From NCBI GenBank assembly GCA_965229645.1, contig OZ245893.1, positions 2,046,001 through 2,110,000 on the forward strand: 64,000 nt of DNA, given 5' to 3'. Numbering within the stretch: the stretch's first letter is position 1; each line of letters opens with the position of its first letter. A model generated the notes under the pieces. The model searched no databases and was not told the origin of the DNA. It saw only the letters and a list, made by a program, of their open reading frames with translations. The stretch comes from CAXQZM01 sp965229645. GTDB taxonomy: Bacteria > Pseudomonadota > Alphaproteobacteria > UBA7985. A program made the translations under genes and the position numbers. Below are positions 38,844 to 48,199 of this stretch, piece by piece.

Positions 38844-39697
38844 GCGAGCGCGTCCTCAACCAAATCAAACAAAGCGGGCTGATCCTGACCGCGCATCGAC
38901 CCCAGTCGGGGCACCGATGTCAGCAAGGCGCGCGTATAGGGCGCTTGCGGCGCGGCAAAGACGTCCCACACGCTGCCCTGTTCGATCAATCGGGAATGGC
39001 GCATGACCACCATCTGGTCCGCGAACTCCGCCACCACCCCCATGTCGTGGGTAATGAGCAAAACCGCCGCGCCCGTTTCCTGCTGCAGTTCGTCCATGAG
39101 CGCCAAAATTTGCGCCTGGATCGTAACGTCGAGGGCCGTCGTCGGTTCGTCGGCGATCAGAATCCGCGGGTCGCACGATAGGGCCATGGCGATCATGACC
39201 CGCTGGCGCATACCCCCCGAGAGTTGGTGGGGAAAGTCATCGATCACTTTCTGAGGGCGGGGAATCCGCACCCGTTGCAGCATGGTCAGGGCCTTGGCGC
39301 GGGCAGCCCGACGGTCGAGGCGCTGGTGCAGGCGGATCGACTCGATCAGTTGCGCGCCGACGCTATGCACGGGATTGAGACTGGTCAAGGGTTCCTGAAA
39401 GATCATGGCCATGTCGTTGCCACGAATGCCGCGCATGCGCGCGTCGCTGGTCTGGCAAAGATCTATCTGTGATCCATCGCCGCGGGTGAAGATCAGCTCC
39501 CCCTCTATGCGCGCTTGGTTGGACCCTAGGGTCAGCAATTGCATGATCGACAAGGCCGTGACCGACTTGCCCGAACCGCTTTCGCCGACCAGGGCGAGCT
39601 TCTGACCTGGGTACAAGTCAAAGGACAGATCATCGACCGCCGCAAAAGCGCCAAAGTGGACGCTCAGGTTCCGAACCGAGAGGATCGGTGCGCTCAC
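38840..39697 (-). CDS. Oligopeptide/dipeptide-type ABC transporter ATP-binding protein (first ATPase)
   Basis: 285 residues from GTG 39697, which overlaps the permease stop as GTGA. The same frame stays open far upstream, but that part is antisense-like translation of the permease gene. Walker A GESGSGKS, Q-loop FQEPLTSLNP, signature LSGGMRQRVMIAMAL, Walker B ILIADEPTTALD, H-loop LITHDMGVV. The partner of the downstream ATPase; such importers use two different ATPase subunits. Confidence 0.94.
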   Translation of the reverse strand: MSAPILSVRNLSVHFGAFAAVDDLSFDLYPGQKLALVGESGSGKSVTALSIMQLLTLGSNQARIEGELIFTRGDGSQIDLCQTSDARMRGIRGNDMAMIFQEPLTSLNPVHSVGAQLIESIRLHQRLDRRAARAKALTMLQRVRIPRPQKVIDDFPHQLSGGMRQRVMIAMALSCDPRILIADEPTTALDVTIQAQILALMDELQQETGAAVLLITHDMGVVAEFADQMVVMRHSRLIEQGSVWDVFAAPQAPYTRALLTSVPRLGSMRGQDQPALFDLVEDALA

Positions 39698-40575
39698 TGC
39701 CGTTCCCGCAATTTGGGATTGAAGGCGTCGTTCAGGCCATCGCCGACCAAGCTGACGGCCAGGACCGTGAAGAAAATCGCCAACCCTGGGAAGGTTACGG
39801 GCCACCAAGCGTCGAGGAGGTATTCGCGATTGGCGCCGATCATGAGCCCCCAACTCATGACATTGGGGTCGCCGAGCCCAAGAAAGCTTAGGCCAGCCTC
39901 GAACAAGATCGCAATCCCGATGGTCAAGGTTGCTGAGACGATCAGGGGCGGCGCGGCATTGGGCAAGATGACCCGCCAGATCAGGCGCGCCGACCCTGAC
40001 CCGATGGAACGGGCCGCCGCCACGTACTCGAGTTCGCGAATCTTCAAAAACTCGGCGCGGGTCAAACGCGCGGTTTGCGGCCAACTGACCACGCCGATGG
40101 CCAGCGCGATGGTCGTCAAGGTCGGCGAGAACAGCGTTACCAGCACCATGGCGAACAGCAGCGCGGGCAGCACCTGAAAAAACTCCGCCAGACGCATGAG
40201 CGCCGTGTCGATCCAGCCGCCGTAAAACCCCGCCAGCGCGCCGATGCCCATGCCCAAGACCATGGTAATCAGCGCCGCGCACGCCGCCACCGCCAGGGTC
40301 GGCGCGCCGCCCTTGAGCACGCCGACCATGACATCCCGGCCCAAGTAGTCGGTCCCAAGGGGAAAGTCCGCCGCAAGGTTGGGCGCCTCGTGCGGCGCCC
40401 AAACGATCTCGTAGGGGTTGCGGTCGAAAAACAGCTGGCCGTAGAGCGTGGCGAGCACGACCAGCCCCAGAACGACCAAGCCCAGCATGGCGGTCCAGTT
40501 GCGCGAGAACACCTGCCAGGCTTGGCGTCCAGGCGAGATGGGAGTCGGCAGAGGCGTTGATTGCGGCGCGGTCAT
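39694..40575 (-). CDS. Oligopeptide/dipeptide-type ABC transporter permease (DppC/OppC type)
   Basis: 293 residues from ATG 40575 (MTAPQSTPLPTPISP), overlapping the upstream permease stop (ATGA). The OppC N-terminal helix is followed by the characteristic FPLGTDYLGRDVMVGVL, a BPD-type permease domain, and the EAA-like loop EYVAAARSIGSGSARLIWRVILPN that contacts the ATPase. About six spans. Confidence 0.94.
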   Translation of the reverse strand: MTAPQSTPLPTPISPGRQAWQVFSRNWTAMLGLVVLGLVVLATLYGQLFFDRNPYEIVWAPHEAPNLAADFPLGTDYLGRDVMVGVLKGGAPTLAVAACAALITMVLGMGIGALAGFYGGWIDTALMRLAEFFQVLPALLFAMVLVTLFSPTLTTIALAIGVVSWPQTARLTRAEFLKIRELEYVAAARSIGSGSARLIWRVILPNAAPPLIVSATLTIGIAILFEAGLSFLGLGDPNVMSWGLMIGANREYLLDAWWPVTFPGLAIFFTVLAVSLVGDGLNDAFNPKLRERQ

Positions 40576-41549
40576 GCGGTGCTGCGCAGTCGAGGGTCGG
40601 CCCATCGATAGCTGATGTCGGTGATGATATTGGCCACAACCACGAGGGCCGAGGCAAAAAATAGGACGCCCAAGACGGTGGTATAGTCGCGGCGCAAAAT
40701 GCTGTCGAAGGCCAGGCGCCCCATCCCAGGCCAGTTGAATACGGTTTCCACCAGCAGCGCGCCCGAGATCAAATTGCCAAATTGCAGGCCCGCGACAGTC
40801 AAGATCGGCAGGGCGGCGTTGCGCAGCGCATGGCGGAACAAGACAACAGGTTCGCTGAGGCCTTTGGCGTAGGCGGTGCGCACATAGTCGCTCGACAAGA
40901 CCTCCAACATGGAGGCGCGCGTAAGGCGCGCGTACTGGGCCAAGTAGATGATAGCCAAGGTAAAGGCGGGCAACACCAAATGATGCGCCACATCGACGGT
41001 TTGGACGATCCAGGACGCATCGCGCAACCGGACCGAGGCCATGCCCTCGACAGGAAATAAGGGCCAGGTGCTGGCGAAGAGAATGATCAGCATGAGGCCC
41101 GTCCAAAACACGGGCACGGCATAGCCAAGGGCCGCAAACATGGAAACGAGCCCCGAGGTGAGGCCCTGGGGCCGGCGCGCGGCAATGACGCCCAGGACGA
41201 TGCCAATCAGGATGGAGAGCAGCTGCGCGGTCACGACCAGCAAGACCGTTGGGCCGATCCGGGCGGCGATCAGGCTGGCGACGGGCTGATTGAAAAAATA
41301 GCTATGGCCCAAGTCGCCCGTGGCCAAGTTGCCCAAGTAAGCCCCCAGCTGCACAATCAAAGGGCGGTCGAGGCCGTATTCGGCGCGAATGTCCGCTAGA
41401 ATTTCCTCGGTCACGCCGCCCAACTCGCCCGCGATCACGAGCGCGGGGTCGCCAGGGGCCAAACGAATCAGCAGGAAGTTGAGAACCAAGACCCCCAGCA
41501 TGAGGCCCAGCCCTGAGAGGAGACGGGAAACAAGAAACCGCCGCGTCAA
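40572..41549 (-). CDS. Oligopeptide/dipeptide-type ABC transporter permease (DppB/OppB type)
   Basis: 325 residues, about six spans. N-terminus FLVSRLLSGLGLMLGVLVLN, the LAPGDPA motif, DLGHSYFFNQPV, EAA loop YVRTAYAKGLSEPVVLFRHALRN, and the C-terminal VFNWPGMGRLAFDSILRRDY typical of DppB. It forms the pore with the downstream permease. It follows the binding-protein gene by 81 bp with a hairpin between, a common way to give the binding protein a higher level. Confidence 0.95.
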   Translation of the reverse strand: MTRRFLVSRLLSGLGLMLGVLVLNFLLIRLAPGDPALVIAGELGGVTEEILADIRAEYGLDRPLIVQLGAYLGNLATGDLGHSYFFNQPVASLIAARIGPTVLLVVTAQLLSILIGIVLGVIAARRPQGLTSGLVSMFAALGYAVPVFWTGLMLIILFASTWPLFPVEGMASVRLRDASWIVQTVDVAHHLVLPAFTLAIIYLAQYARLTRASMLEVLSSDYVRTAYAKGLSEPVVLFRHALRNAALPILTVAGLQFGNLISGALLVETVFNWPGMGRLAFDSILRRDYTTVLGVLFFASALVVVANIITDISYRWADPRLRSTA

Positions 41550-41579
41550 GATCGCATACCGATCTAACTAGGGTACAGT

Positions 41580-41604
41580 CGGGAGGGGCAGCCAACCCCT
41601 CCCC
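41580..41604. terminator. Hairpin between binding protein and permease genes
   Basis: GGAGGGG...CCCCTCC, a strong stem with a 7-nt loop and no T-run. Such stems after a binding-protein gene usually stabilise the upstream part of the mRNA or cause partial termination. Confidence 0.5.
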
Positions 41605-41630
41605 GCTATGCAGTTACACCAGAGGCCGAT

Positions 41631-43196
41631 TCAGCGCGCCCACTCCAGCATATCCATGGGGTGCATGGTGCCCCAAATGCCCGTGGGCACGTTCTGCAAA
41701 TCGTTGCGATAGGCTGTATGGTAGGGAACCGCATTGATCCAGTAGATCGGCAGGTCGGTGGCAACGATCTGCTGAAACTCATCGTAGAGGTGCTTGCGGG
41801 CGTCGAAGTCCATTTCCGTTGCGGCCGCGTTCAGCAAGGTATCGACCTGATCGTTCGCGTATTGCTGCGTGTTGGACCAAATCACACCTTCACGGATATT
41901 GTCCGACAGGTAGGTGCGGTGGACCCCGATCACAGGATCGCCCCAGTTGAACACCACGTCCATGGTCAATTCAAAATCATGACCGCCGACACGGCCCGCC
42001 CAAGTTGGAAAGTCGGGCGCGGCGCGCACGGTCACGTCGATGCCGATCTTGGCGAGTTGCGACTTCATATACTCGGCGATGGTCTGCTGCTGCTCCGAGG
42101 GGCCTGGGATATAGTCGATGGTCAGGTCCATGCCATCGGCAAAGCCCGCCTCGGCCATCAGCGCCATTGCGCGGTCGAGGTCCAGATCGTAGGCAGGGAT
42201 GCTCGAGTCAAAGAAGGGCGAACTTTCGATGATCGGGCCGCGCTGCGGGGCCGAGACGCCGCGATGCAAGGCATTGACGATAAAGTCCCGATCGACCGCG
42301 TAAGCAATGGCCTGGCGGACCCGCACGTCGCTCAGCTTGTCGGACGCCGTATTGAAGGCCAGCCAGTTGAGCGGCCCGACGGCGGCGTAGCCGTCACTCG
42401 TCACCGCTAAATCCGCCTGCTCCTCCAAGCGTCTGATTTCCTGGCTGCCCGCCATAAAGGGGTACATGTCAGCATCGCCGCTTTCCATGGCAATCAGCAA
42501 GGCGGTCGGGTCCTGGATGATGCGGATGATGATTTCATCGAGTTTGGGCCGCCCCTCAAGGAAGAAGGTGGGGTTTTTCTTCAGAACAATGGACTCCCCT
42601 GGGGTAAATTCCTCGAGCATGTAAGGCCCTGATCCCACGGGCGCCGAGTTGGCGGGGTGCGATTTCAGATCCTGGCCGTCGCCGTAGATATGTTCGGGCA
42701 GGACGGGGGCCAAAGCAGGGGACAAGGCCAACAAAATCGCGGGATGGGGTTGGCTGAGTTGGATGATGACGGTGTGGTCGTCGGGCGTCTCCACCGCCTC
42801 TACTGGCGCGAACATGGAACTAAAGGGATGGTTGTCCTTCACGGCCATGATCGAAAAGGCCACGTCCGATGCGGTGACGGCTTCGCCATCGTGGAACGTG
42901 GCGTTGGTGACCAGATTAAAGGTCAGACTGAGGCCATCCTCGCTGACCTCCCAGCTTTCGGCCAAATAGGGCTGCGGCTCCCACCCCGCATCGTAGCGCA
43001 AGAGGGAGGCGAAAATTTGCGTCGAGGGAACGGCGGTTGCGATCCCTGACTGAACCGCACCGTTCAAATGTCGGGGCACTTGGTTGCTGGCGATGACCAA
43101 GGTACCGCCCTCTTGGGCTTGCACGGCCGCGCCTGGGGCGGCCATCAGCAGAGCGAGTGAACTTAGAGTTGTGAATAATCTGGCGCCGAATCTCAT
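41631..43196 (-). CDS. Periplasmic solute-binding protein, family 5 (peptide/opine/nickel type)
   Basis: 521 residues from ATG 43196, with AGGAG 8 nt upstream; an earlier ATG (43211) lacks such a site. Signal peptide MRFGARLFTTLSSLALLMAA ending AVQAQ. SBP_bac_5 features: YDAGWEPQPYLAESWEVSED, LTFNLVTNATFHDGEAVTASDV, VRVRQAIAYAVDRDFIVN and the C-terminal ATDLPIYWINAV. It delivers its ligand to the two permeases encoded next. The ligand cannot be told from the sequence; the divergent amidohydrolase gene suggests an amide or peptide-like compound (inference). Confidence 0.94.
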   Translation of the reverse strand: MRFGARLFTTLSSLALLMAAPGAAVQAQEGGTLVIASNQVPRHLNGAVQSGIATAVPSTQIFASLLRYDAGWEPQPYLAESWEVSEDGLSLTFNLVTNATFHDGEAVTASDVAFSIMAVKDNHPFSSMFAPVEAVETPDDHTVIIQLSQPHPAILLALSPALAPVLPEHIYGDGQDLKSHPANSAPVGSGPYMLEEFTPGESIVLKKNPTFFLEGRPKLDEIIIRIIQDPTALLIAMESGDADMYPFMAGSQEIRRLEEQADLAVTSDGYAAVGPLNWLAFNTASDKLSDVRVRQAIAYAVDRDFIVNALHRGVSAPQRGPIIESSPFFDSSIPAYDLDLDRAMALMAEAGFADGMDLTIDYIPGPSEQQQTIAEYMKSQLAKIGIDVTVRAAPDFPTWAGRVGGHDFELTMDVVFNWGDPVIGVHRTYLSDNIREGVIWSNTQQYANDQVDTLLNAAATEMDFDARKHLYDEFQQIVATDLPIYWINAVPYHTAYRNDLQNVPTGIWGTMHPMDMLEWAR

Positions 43197-43324
43197 CTCG
43201 TATCTCCTCATCGAAACTTGGGGGCTTCCGCTAGGCTAGATTTTATTCCACAAAGACACAAGTTTTTTCTAGCTTGCCCCAAGACTTCGGCGGGCAGCAG
43301 CCACGAGAGGACGCGCGAGATCTT

Positions 43325-44953
43325 ATGAGTAGCCTAAGCCTGTTTCATGCACGGGGGGCCATGACGCTGGACCCGAACCAGCCCGACGCAACCCACATAG
43401 CCGTCCGCGATGGGCGCATCCTCGCGCTGGGCGGGGCAGATTGCGCCGACCCCTGGGGCGGGGCCGACGCGCTCGTGGACCTGGGCCAGGCCACCATCCT
43501 GCCAGGGTTCGTGGAGGGGCATGCCCATATGATGGCTGGTGCCATCTGGACCTACGTCTATTGCGGCTATCACGACCGCATCGACCCTCAAGGCACCTTG
43601 CACCCAGGCCTCACGAATCTGGACGCGGTCATCGCGCGCTTGCAAGCCGCCGCCGAACGCTTGCCCGCCGACGCGCCCCTGATCGGATGGGGCTTTGACC
43701 CCATATTTTTTCGCGATGCCCGCCTCAATCGCCATCACCTCGACGCCGTGGCGGCGGGGCGGCCTGTCGTCATCCTCTACTCCAACTTCCATCTGCTCTG
43801 CGCCAACTCCGCCGCGCTCGACCTGGTCGGGTACGACGCAGCAACGGACGTCGAGGGGGTGATCAAGGCCCCCGACGGGCAACCCTTGGGGGAACTGCAG
43901 GAAATGGCCGCCATGTTCCCGCTCATGCGCCGCGTCGGCATCGACTTGCGCGCCCTGACCCAGACCGAGGCCGCCATCACCGCCTACGGCCAGGTGTGCC
44001 AGCGCGCGGGCGTGACCACGGTCACCGACCTCTTTGCCACCATCGAAGCCGAGGATCTCGAGCCGCTCATACGCTTGACCGCCCGCGCTGACTTCCCCGC
44101 GCGCCTGGTTGCGGTGTTGGGGGCGGTGGGGGGCCGCCCCGATGAACTGGCCGCCAAAGCCCGCAAATTGCGCGCACGTTCCACCGCCAAACTGCGGCTG
44201 GGCGCGGTCAAGTTGATGACCGACGGCTCGATCCAGGGATGGACCGCGCGGGTGCGCGCGCCAGGCTATGTTGGCGGGCAGGCCAACGGTATTTGGAATA
44301 CGCCGCCCGAGCTGATCTACGAGCTGTGCCAAGTCATGCAGCAAAACGGCGTGCAGATGCACATCCATGTCAATGGCGATGAGGCTGCGCAGGTCAGCCT
44401 GGAAGCCATCGAAGCCGCCGCCCGCCAGCACCCCTGGCCTGGCGCGCGCCATGTCCTCCAGCACTGTCAAATGATGGACGCCGCACAGTTCCGCAAATGC
44501 GCCGAACTGGGCGTGGCTTGCAATCTCTTTGCCAATCACATCTGGTACTTTGGCGACCAGCACGTCGAATTTACCTTGGGGCCCGAGCGCGCGGCGGCCA
44601 TGGACGCCGTTCGCGCCGCCCTCGACGCGGGCTTGATCACGGCCATTCATTCCGACGCCCCCGTCACCCCCATGGGGCCGCTGTTCACCGCCTGGTGCGC
44701 GGTCAATCGACAGACCATGCGCGGGCATACCTTGGGCGCATCGCAGCGCATTTCCGTGGAGGAGGCGCTGCACGCGATCACGCTCGGCGCCGCGCAAACG
44801 CTGAAAATGGACGGCGAAATCGGCTCCCTCCAGGTCGGCAAGCGCGCCGACTTCGCGGTTCTGGCCCAAGACCCCAGAGAGGTGGATCCCGCAGATTTGA
44901 AAGACATCGAGGTCCTGGGCACCGTCGTCGGTGGCGTGCCGTTCCTTCGATGA
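43325..44953 (+). CDS. Amidohydrolase, YtcJ-like (Amidohydro_3)
   Basis: 542 residues from ATG 43325. Metal-dependent hydrolase of the urease superfamily. Metal ligands visible: HxH in GFVEGHAHMM, HIHVNGDEA, and IHSDAPVTPMGPLFTAW near the end; FFRDARLNRHHLDAVAAGRP and KLMTDGSIQGWTA are YtcJ-type markers. No signal peptide, so cytoplasmic. Divergent from the ABC importer operon, suggesting that it may process an imported amide (inference). It ends 10 bp before the CobW-family start, so the two are probably cotranscribed. Confidence 0.92.
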   Translation: MSSLSLFHARGAMTLDPNQPDATHIAVRDGRILALGGADCADPWGGADALVDLGQATILPGFVEGHAHMMAGAIWTYVYCGYHDRIDPQGTLHPGLTNLDAVIARLQAAAERLPADAPLIGWGFDPIFFRDARLNRHHLDAVAAGRPVVILYSNFHLLCANSAALDLVGYDAATDVEGVIKAPDGQPLGELQEMAAMFPLMRRVGIDLRALTQTEAAITAYGQVCQRAGVTTVTDLFATIEAEDLEPLIRLTARADFPARLVAVLGAVGGRPDELAAKARKLRARSTAKLRLGAVKLMTDGSIQGWTARVRAPGYVGGQANGIWNTPPELIYELCQVMQQNGVQMHIHVNGDEAAQVSLEAIEAAARQHPWPGARHVLQHCQMMDAAQFRKCAELGVACNLFANHIWYFGDQHVEFTLGPERAAAMDAVRAALDAGLITAIHSDAPVTPMGPLFTAWCAVNRQTMRGHTLGASQRISVEEALHAITLGAAQTLKMDGEIGSLQVGKRADFAVLAQDPREVDPADLKDIEVLGTVVGGVPFLR

Positions 44954-44963
44954 CCGCGCTGCT

Positions 44964-45848
44964 ATGATCGCGCCTGACCCGCTGCCGCTCACCGTCATCG
45001 GCGGGTACTTGGGCGCGGGGAAAACAACCCTGATCAACCGCTTGCTCGGTTCCGATCACGGGCTGCGCGTCCTCGTCCTCGTCAACGACTTTGGCGCGAT
45101 CAACATCGACGCCAAGCTGCTGGTCTCGGCCAGCGACGACACGATCGAACTGGCCAACGGCTGCGTCTGCTGCACCTTGGGCGCGGACCTCTTCGTCGCC
45201 ATCGGCCAAGCCTTGGATCGGCGACCCCGCCCCGATCACTTGATCGTCGAGGCCAGCGGCATCGCCGACCCCGCCAAAATTGCCCAAGTCGCCAAGGCCG
45301 AGCCCGAGTTGGCCTACGCCCCCATCGTAACGGTGGTCGATGGCCTGCACGGGCCAACCTTGATCGACGATCCGCAGATCGGCCCGCAAATCAAGGGCCA
45401 AATCGCCTGCGCCGATTGGCTCGCCGTCAGCAAGACCGACGCGATTCCAGGCGGCCTTCGCACGCTGAACCCCGCCGCCGCGATCACGACGACGGCAGCC
45501 TTAAGTCTTGAGCATATGGCGCTCGTCAATCCGCGCCAGCCCGAGTTCAGCGGCCCCGCGACGCACCCGCGCTACACCAAATGGCACCTGGTAACCCCGC
45601 GAACTTATGACGGCGCGCAGCTCAAAGCCGCCTTGCAAAACCGCCCCCCTGGGCTATTTCGAGTTAAGGGCTGGGTGCGTGGTCGCGACGGCCAGGGGTG
45701 GCAGGTGCAGGTCGTCGGCGAGGCAGTTGAACTTCAGCCGATCCCTCAACCCGCCCAAAGCGAAGTCGTCGGCCTCGGGCTGGCCAGTCGGCTCAGCCCG
45801 CAGGACTGCGACACCTGGTGGCGCGAGCTTATGGGCAAGGGAGATTAA
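44964..45848 (+). CDS. CobW/COG0523-family GTPase (metallochaperone-like)
   Basis: 294 residues from ATG 44964. G3E GTPase with Walker A GYLGAGKTT, Walker B-like VEASGIADP, base-specific SKTD, and the metal-binding GCVCC motif (NGCVCCTLG). A CobW_C-type domain follows from about residue 210. Members deliver metals such as zinc or cobalt to client enzymes. The neighbouring metal-dependent amidohydrolase is a plausible client (inference from adjacency only). Confidence 0.9.
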   Translation: MIAPDPLPLTVIGGYLGAGKTTLINRLLGSDHGLRVLVLVNDFGAINIDAKLLVSASDDTIELANGCVCCTLGADLFVAIGQALDRRPRPDHLIVEASGIADPAKIAQVAKAEPELAYAPIVTVVDGLHGPTLIDDPQIGPQIKGQIACADWLAVSKTDAIPGGLRTLNPAAAITTTAALSLEHMALVNPRQPEFSGPATHPRYTKWHLVTPRTYDGAQLKAALQNRPPGLFRVKGWVRGRDGQGWQVQVVGEAVELQPIPQPAQSEVVGLGLASRLSPQDCDTWWRELMGKGD

Positions 45849-45883
45849 GGCTCTGTTCCAACTTCAGATCCAGGCATATGGGA

Positions 45884-46438
45884 TCAGGGCTCGCGGCGGC
45901 GGGACGCAAGGCGTTGCTGACACACGCGCGCCTTTTTGGCGACAGCGGGTCGGGGGTCTTGGCTTTGGCGTTCGAGGTGGGGCAGCAGCCAGCGCGCGAG
46001 CGAGGGATCGGTTTGCGCCCATTTGCTTAAAGTTTCCATCGTCTGCGCCAGCACGATCCAATCCGTCATGGTCGCCAGGTTGCCCATCAGGTGCGCCTTA
46101 GCCCGCGCGTACTGTGCTGTCGTCAGATCAGGACTGAGCGCTAGACAAATTTGGGCGACGGTCCATTGCGCCGACGGTTGCGCGCCTAAGGTCGGTAGGT
46201 CGATCACCTTGTCCAGAAAGGCATCAAGGTGCTGAACCATCAGCGCATGATTTTGCTGTTCGATCCGCTTGAGGGCGTTGGAAACGCGCAACCGCACCAC
46301 GGGGTCCGCATCCTCATAAGCATGGAGCAGTTCCTGGATTCGCGCGGGCGCGTCCAGAACGTGGGCCACCACTTCCTGCGTTCGCCCCAAGGAATTGGGG
46401 TGGCCCCCAGCGAGCATGGTGACAAAGGGCTCGATCAT
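45884..46438 (-). CDS. HEAT-repeat-like protein
   Basis: 184 residues from ATG 46438, overlapping the hslO stop (ATGA). All-helical pattern with HEAT-like helices: DADPVVRLRVSNALKRIEQQ in the N-terminal third and WLLPHLERQSQDPRPAVAKK at the end. No signal, no enzyme motif. Translational coupling to hslO suggests a linked function such as stress or protein-complex scaffolding, but this is not shown by the sequence. Confidence 0.7.
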   Translation of the reverse strand: MIEPFVTMLAGGHPNSLGRTQEVVAHVLDAPARIQELLHAYEDADPVVRLRVSNALKRIEQQNHALMVQHLDAFLDKVIDLPTLGAQPSAQWTVAQICLALSPDLTTAQYARAKAHLMGNLATMTDWIVLAQTMETLSKWAQTDPSLARWLLPHLERQSQDPRPAVAKKARVCQQRLASRRREP

Positions 46439-47373
46439 AGCGCAGTTTGTCCAAGGTCCGCCCGCGTTGCCGTAAAGGTGGTCCCGCAAAATTCGCACGT
46501 GGAGGACGCGTCCCCCCCCGCAAAAACGTCGTCGAGGTCCCCTTGCGGGAGCGACCGCAAAGCGACTAGGAAGCGTTCTCGATCGCAGGCGCAGGTGCGC
46601 TGCAGGGCCTGGGGTTCGCCCACCCGCACCCCTTGTTCATGGAACAGGCGGTAGAGCAGTCGTTGGCCCGAGAGGTTGGGGTCGGTCAGTTCCGTTTCGG
46701 TCACCGTGCCTAGGAGGGCCAAGGCTGTTTCCCACATACGATGCGCCGCGTCCTCTTGGCCCAGGTGGGCGCCCGCCCGCGCGCCGTAGCGCGACCCCGC
46801 CGCCGTCGAATCGGCCGCCCCGCCGCCACCGAGCATCGGCAAGCGTTGCAGCAGGATCGCGCCCGCGACCCAGCCCGTCTCGCGGAATCGGGCCGCCGAC
46901 ACGACGCGCAAATCGACCTGATCGGACTGATCGAAATAGTGTTGGAGCGATGCGGCGAGCCCCGCCCGTTGCAAGGTCACGATTCCTTGCGTCCGCTCAA
47001 AGTCGCCGCCGCGATCGAGGGTAAAAGCCACATGGCCCTCGCCCAAGAGCGCGTAGAACGACGAGTGCTTGCCGTAGGCTTGCAGGCGGGTCGTATCCAC
47101 CGTTGCCGTGGCCCGCAAGCCGCCGTCGGCTTCGGCGTGCGCCACCACCATCGACACGGGCCCCTTGCCTCGAACCTGAACAATCAACTTGCCCTGAAAT
47201 TTGAGCAAAGCATGCAAGCCGCCCGCAAGGGCGGTCGCTTCGGCGACTAAGCCCTGGACGGGCGCCGGGAAAGCCCGACGGCTGGCTATGTCTTGCGCCA
47301 CCTGGTTCAACTGCACCAGCCGGCCCGACATGTCGGTCCCGTGAATCAAGAACGGCAGGACTTGGTTGGTCAT
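46435..47373 (-). CDS. hslO: Redox-regulated chaperone Hsp33
   Basis: 312 residues. Cytoplasmic holdase activated by oxidation and heat. The C-terminal zinc switch is complete: CAC (TCACDRERF), then 28 residues later CEFC (STCEFCGTTF). N-terminal domain features: ALLKFQGKLIVQVRGKGPVS and YGKHSSFYALLGEGHVAFTLD. The linker around residues 180-215 carries an unusual glycine/alanine-rich stretch (MLGGGGAADSTAAGSRYGAR). It overlaps the downstream HEAT-like gene. Confidence 0.97.
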   Translation of the reverse strand: MTNQVLPFLIHGTDMSGRLVQLNQVAQDIASRRAFPAPVQGLVAEATALAGGLHALLKFQGKLIVQVRGKGPVSMVVAHAEADGGLRATATVDTTRLQAYGKHSSFYALLGEGHVAFTLDRGGDFERTQGIVTLQRAGLAASLQHYFDQSDQVDLRVVSAARFRETGWVAGAILLQRLPMLGGGGAADSTAAGSRYGARAGAHLGQEDAAHRMWETALALLGTVTETELTDPNLSGQRLLYRLFHEQGVRVGEPQALQRTCACDRERFLVALRSLPQGDLDDVFAGGDASSTCEFCGTTFTATRADLGQTAL

Positions 47374-47394
47374 GGATGCGCTCGGCCCCGCGCT

Positions 47395-48192
47395 TTAGGG
47401 GTGGGTCTGCCAAGCATGGTTCAAGGGTCCATGGCCCCTGCCGTAGCCAGGGGCTTGGGCCAAGGCCCCCGCCACAAAGCCCACCGCGCGATCAGCGGCG
47501 GTGTAGGAATCGAGACCCTGCGCTAGGCCCGTGGCCAGCGCCGCCGCCAGGGTACAGCCCGTGCCATGGGTATGGCGGCTGTCCGCGCGCGCGCGTCCTG
47601 GCGCAAGTTCCTGGCAGGTCTGGGCGCTGACCAGCAGGTCGGTCATGGACTGGCCTGGCAAGTGCCCCCCCTTCATGAGCGCCAATTGGCATCCAAGGCC
47701 GCACAAAGCAGTGCCCGCCGCCGCCATCGCGTCTGGATCGGGAATTGCGCGGCCCGTGAGCGCCTCCGCCTCGGGGACGTTGGGCGTGATCACGAAGGCG
47801 CGCGGCAGCAGCAGCTCCCGCAGGGCCACCTGCGCGCTGTCTTGCAACAAGGCCGCGCCGCCCTTGGCGCGCATGACGGGGTCGCAAATCAGCGGGATCT
47901 GCGGATAGTCCGCCAAGACCCGATGCACGCAGGCGATGACCTCGGCCGAGTGCAGCATGCCCGTCTTGATCGCGTCAGCGCCAAAATCATCGAGACACGC
48001 GCGAATTTGCCGCTCGATAAAGTCAAGCGGCACCTCGTGAATCGCCTGCACTCCCAACGAATTTTGCGCCGTGAGCGCTGTAAGAGCGGTCATGGCAAAG
48101 CCGCCGAGGGCTGTGACCGACTTGATGTCGGCCTGAATGCCCGCGCCGCCGCCCGAGTCCGATCCCGCGATGATCAGAACCTTGCCGTGCAT
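47395..48192 (-). CDS. thiD: Hydroxymethylpyrimidine/phosphomethylpyrimidine kinase
   Basis: 265 residues from ATG 48192. Two successive phosphorylations of HMP in thiamine synthesis. Ribokinase-fold signatures: IIAGSDSGGGAGIQADIKS at the N-terminus, ICDPVMRAKGG, ITPNVPEAEALTG and the anion-hole HTHGTGCTLAAALATGLAQG. The start is preceded only by TATAAGTCGC and a TACCAG repeat end 8 bp away; no Shine-Dalgarno sequence is visible. The repeat seems to have replaced the original leader. No TPP riboswitch is apparent. Confidence 0.95.
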   Translation of the reverse strand: MHGKVLIIAGSDSGGGAGIQADIKSVTALGGFAMTALTALTAQNSLGVQAIHEVPLDFIERQIRACLDDFGADAIKTGMLHSAEVIACVHRVLADYPQIPLICDPVMRAKGGAALLQDSAQVALRELLLPRAFVITPNVPEAEALTGRAIPDPDAMAAAGTALCGLGCQLALMKGGHLPGQSMTDLLVSAQTCQELAPGRARADSRHTHGTGCTLAAALATGLAQGLDSYTAADRAVGFVAGALAQAPGYGRGHGPLNHAWQTHP

Positions 48193-48199
48193 GCGACTT

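Noticed and set aside
39698..40657. N-terminal extension of the first ABC ATPase (about 320 residues)
   Set aside because: It reads the permease gene in the wrong frame; the ATPase domain starts at GTG 39697, coupled to the permease stop.
43334..45037. Long minus-strand frame opposite the amidohydrolase gene
   Set aside because: Composition is that of an antisense shadow in high-GC DNA; the plus-strand frame has all the metal-binding motifs.
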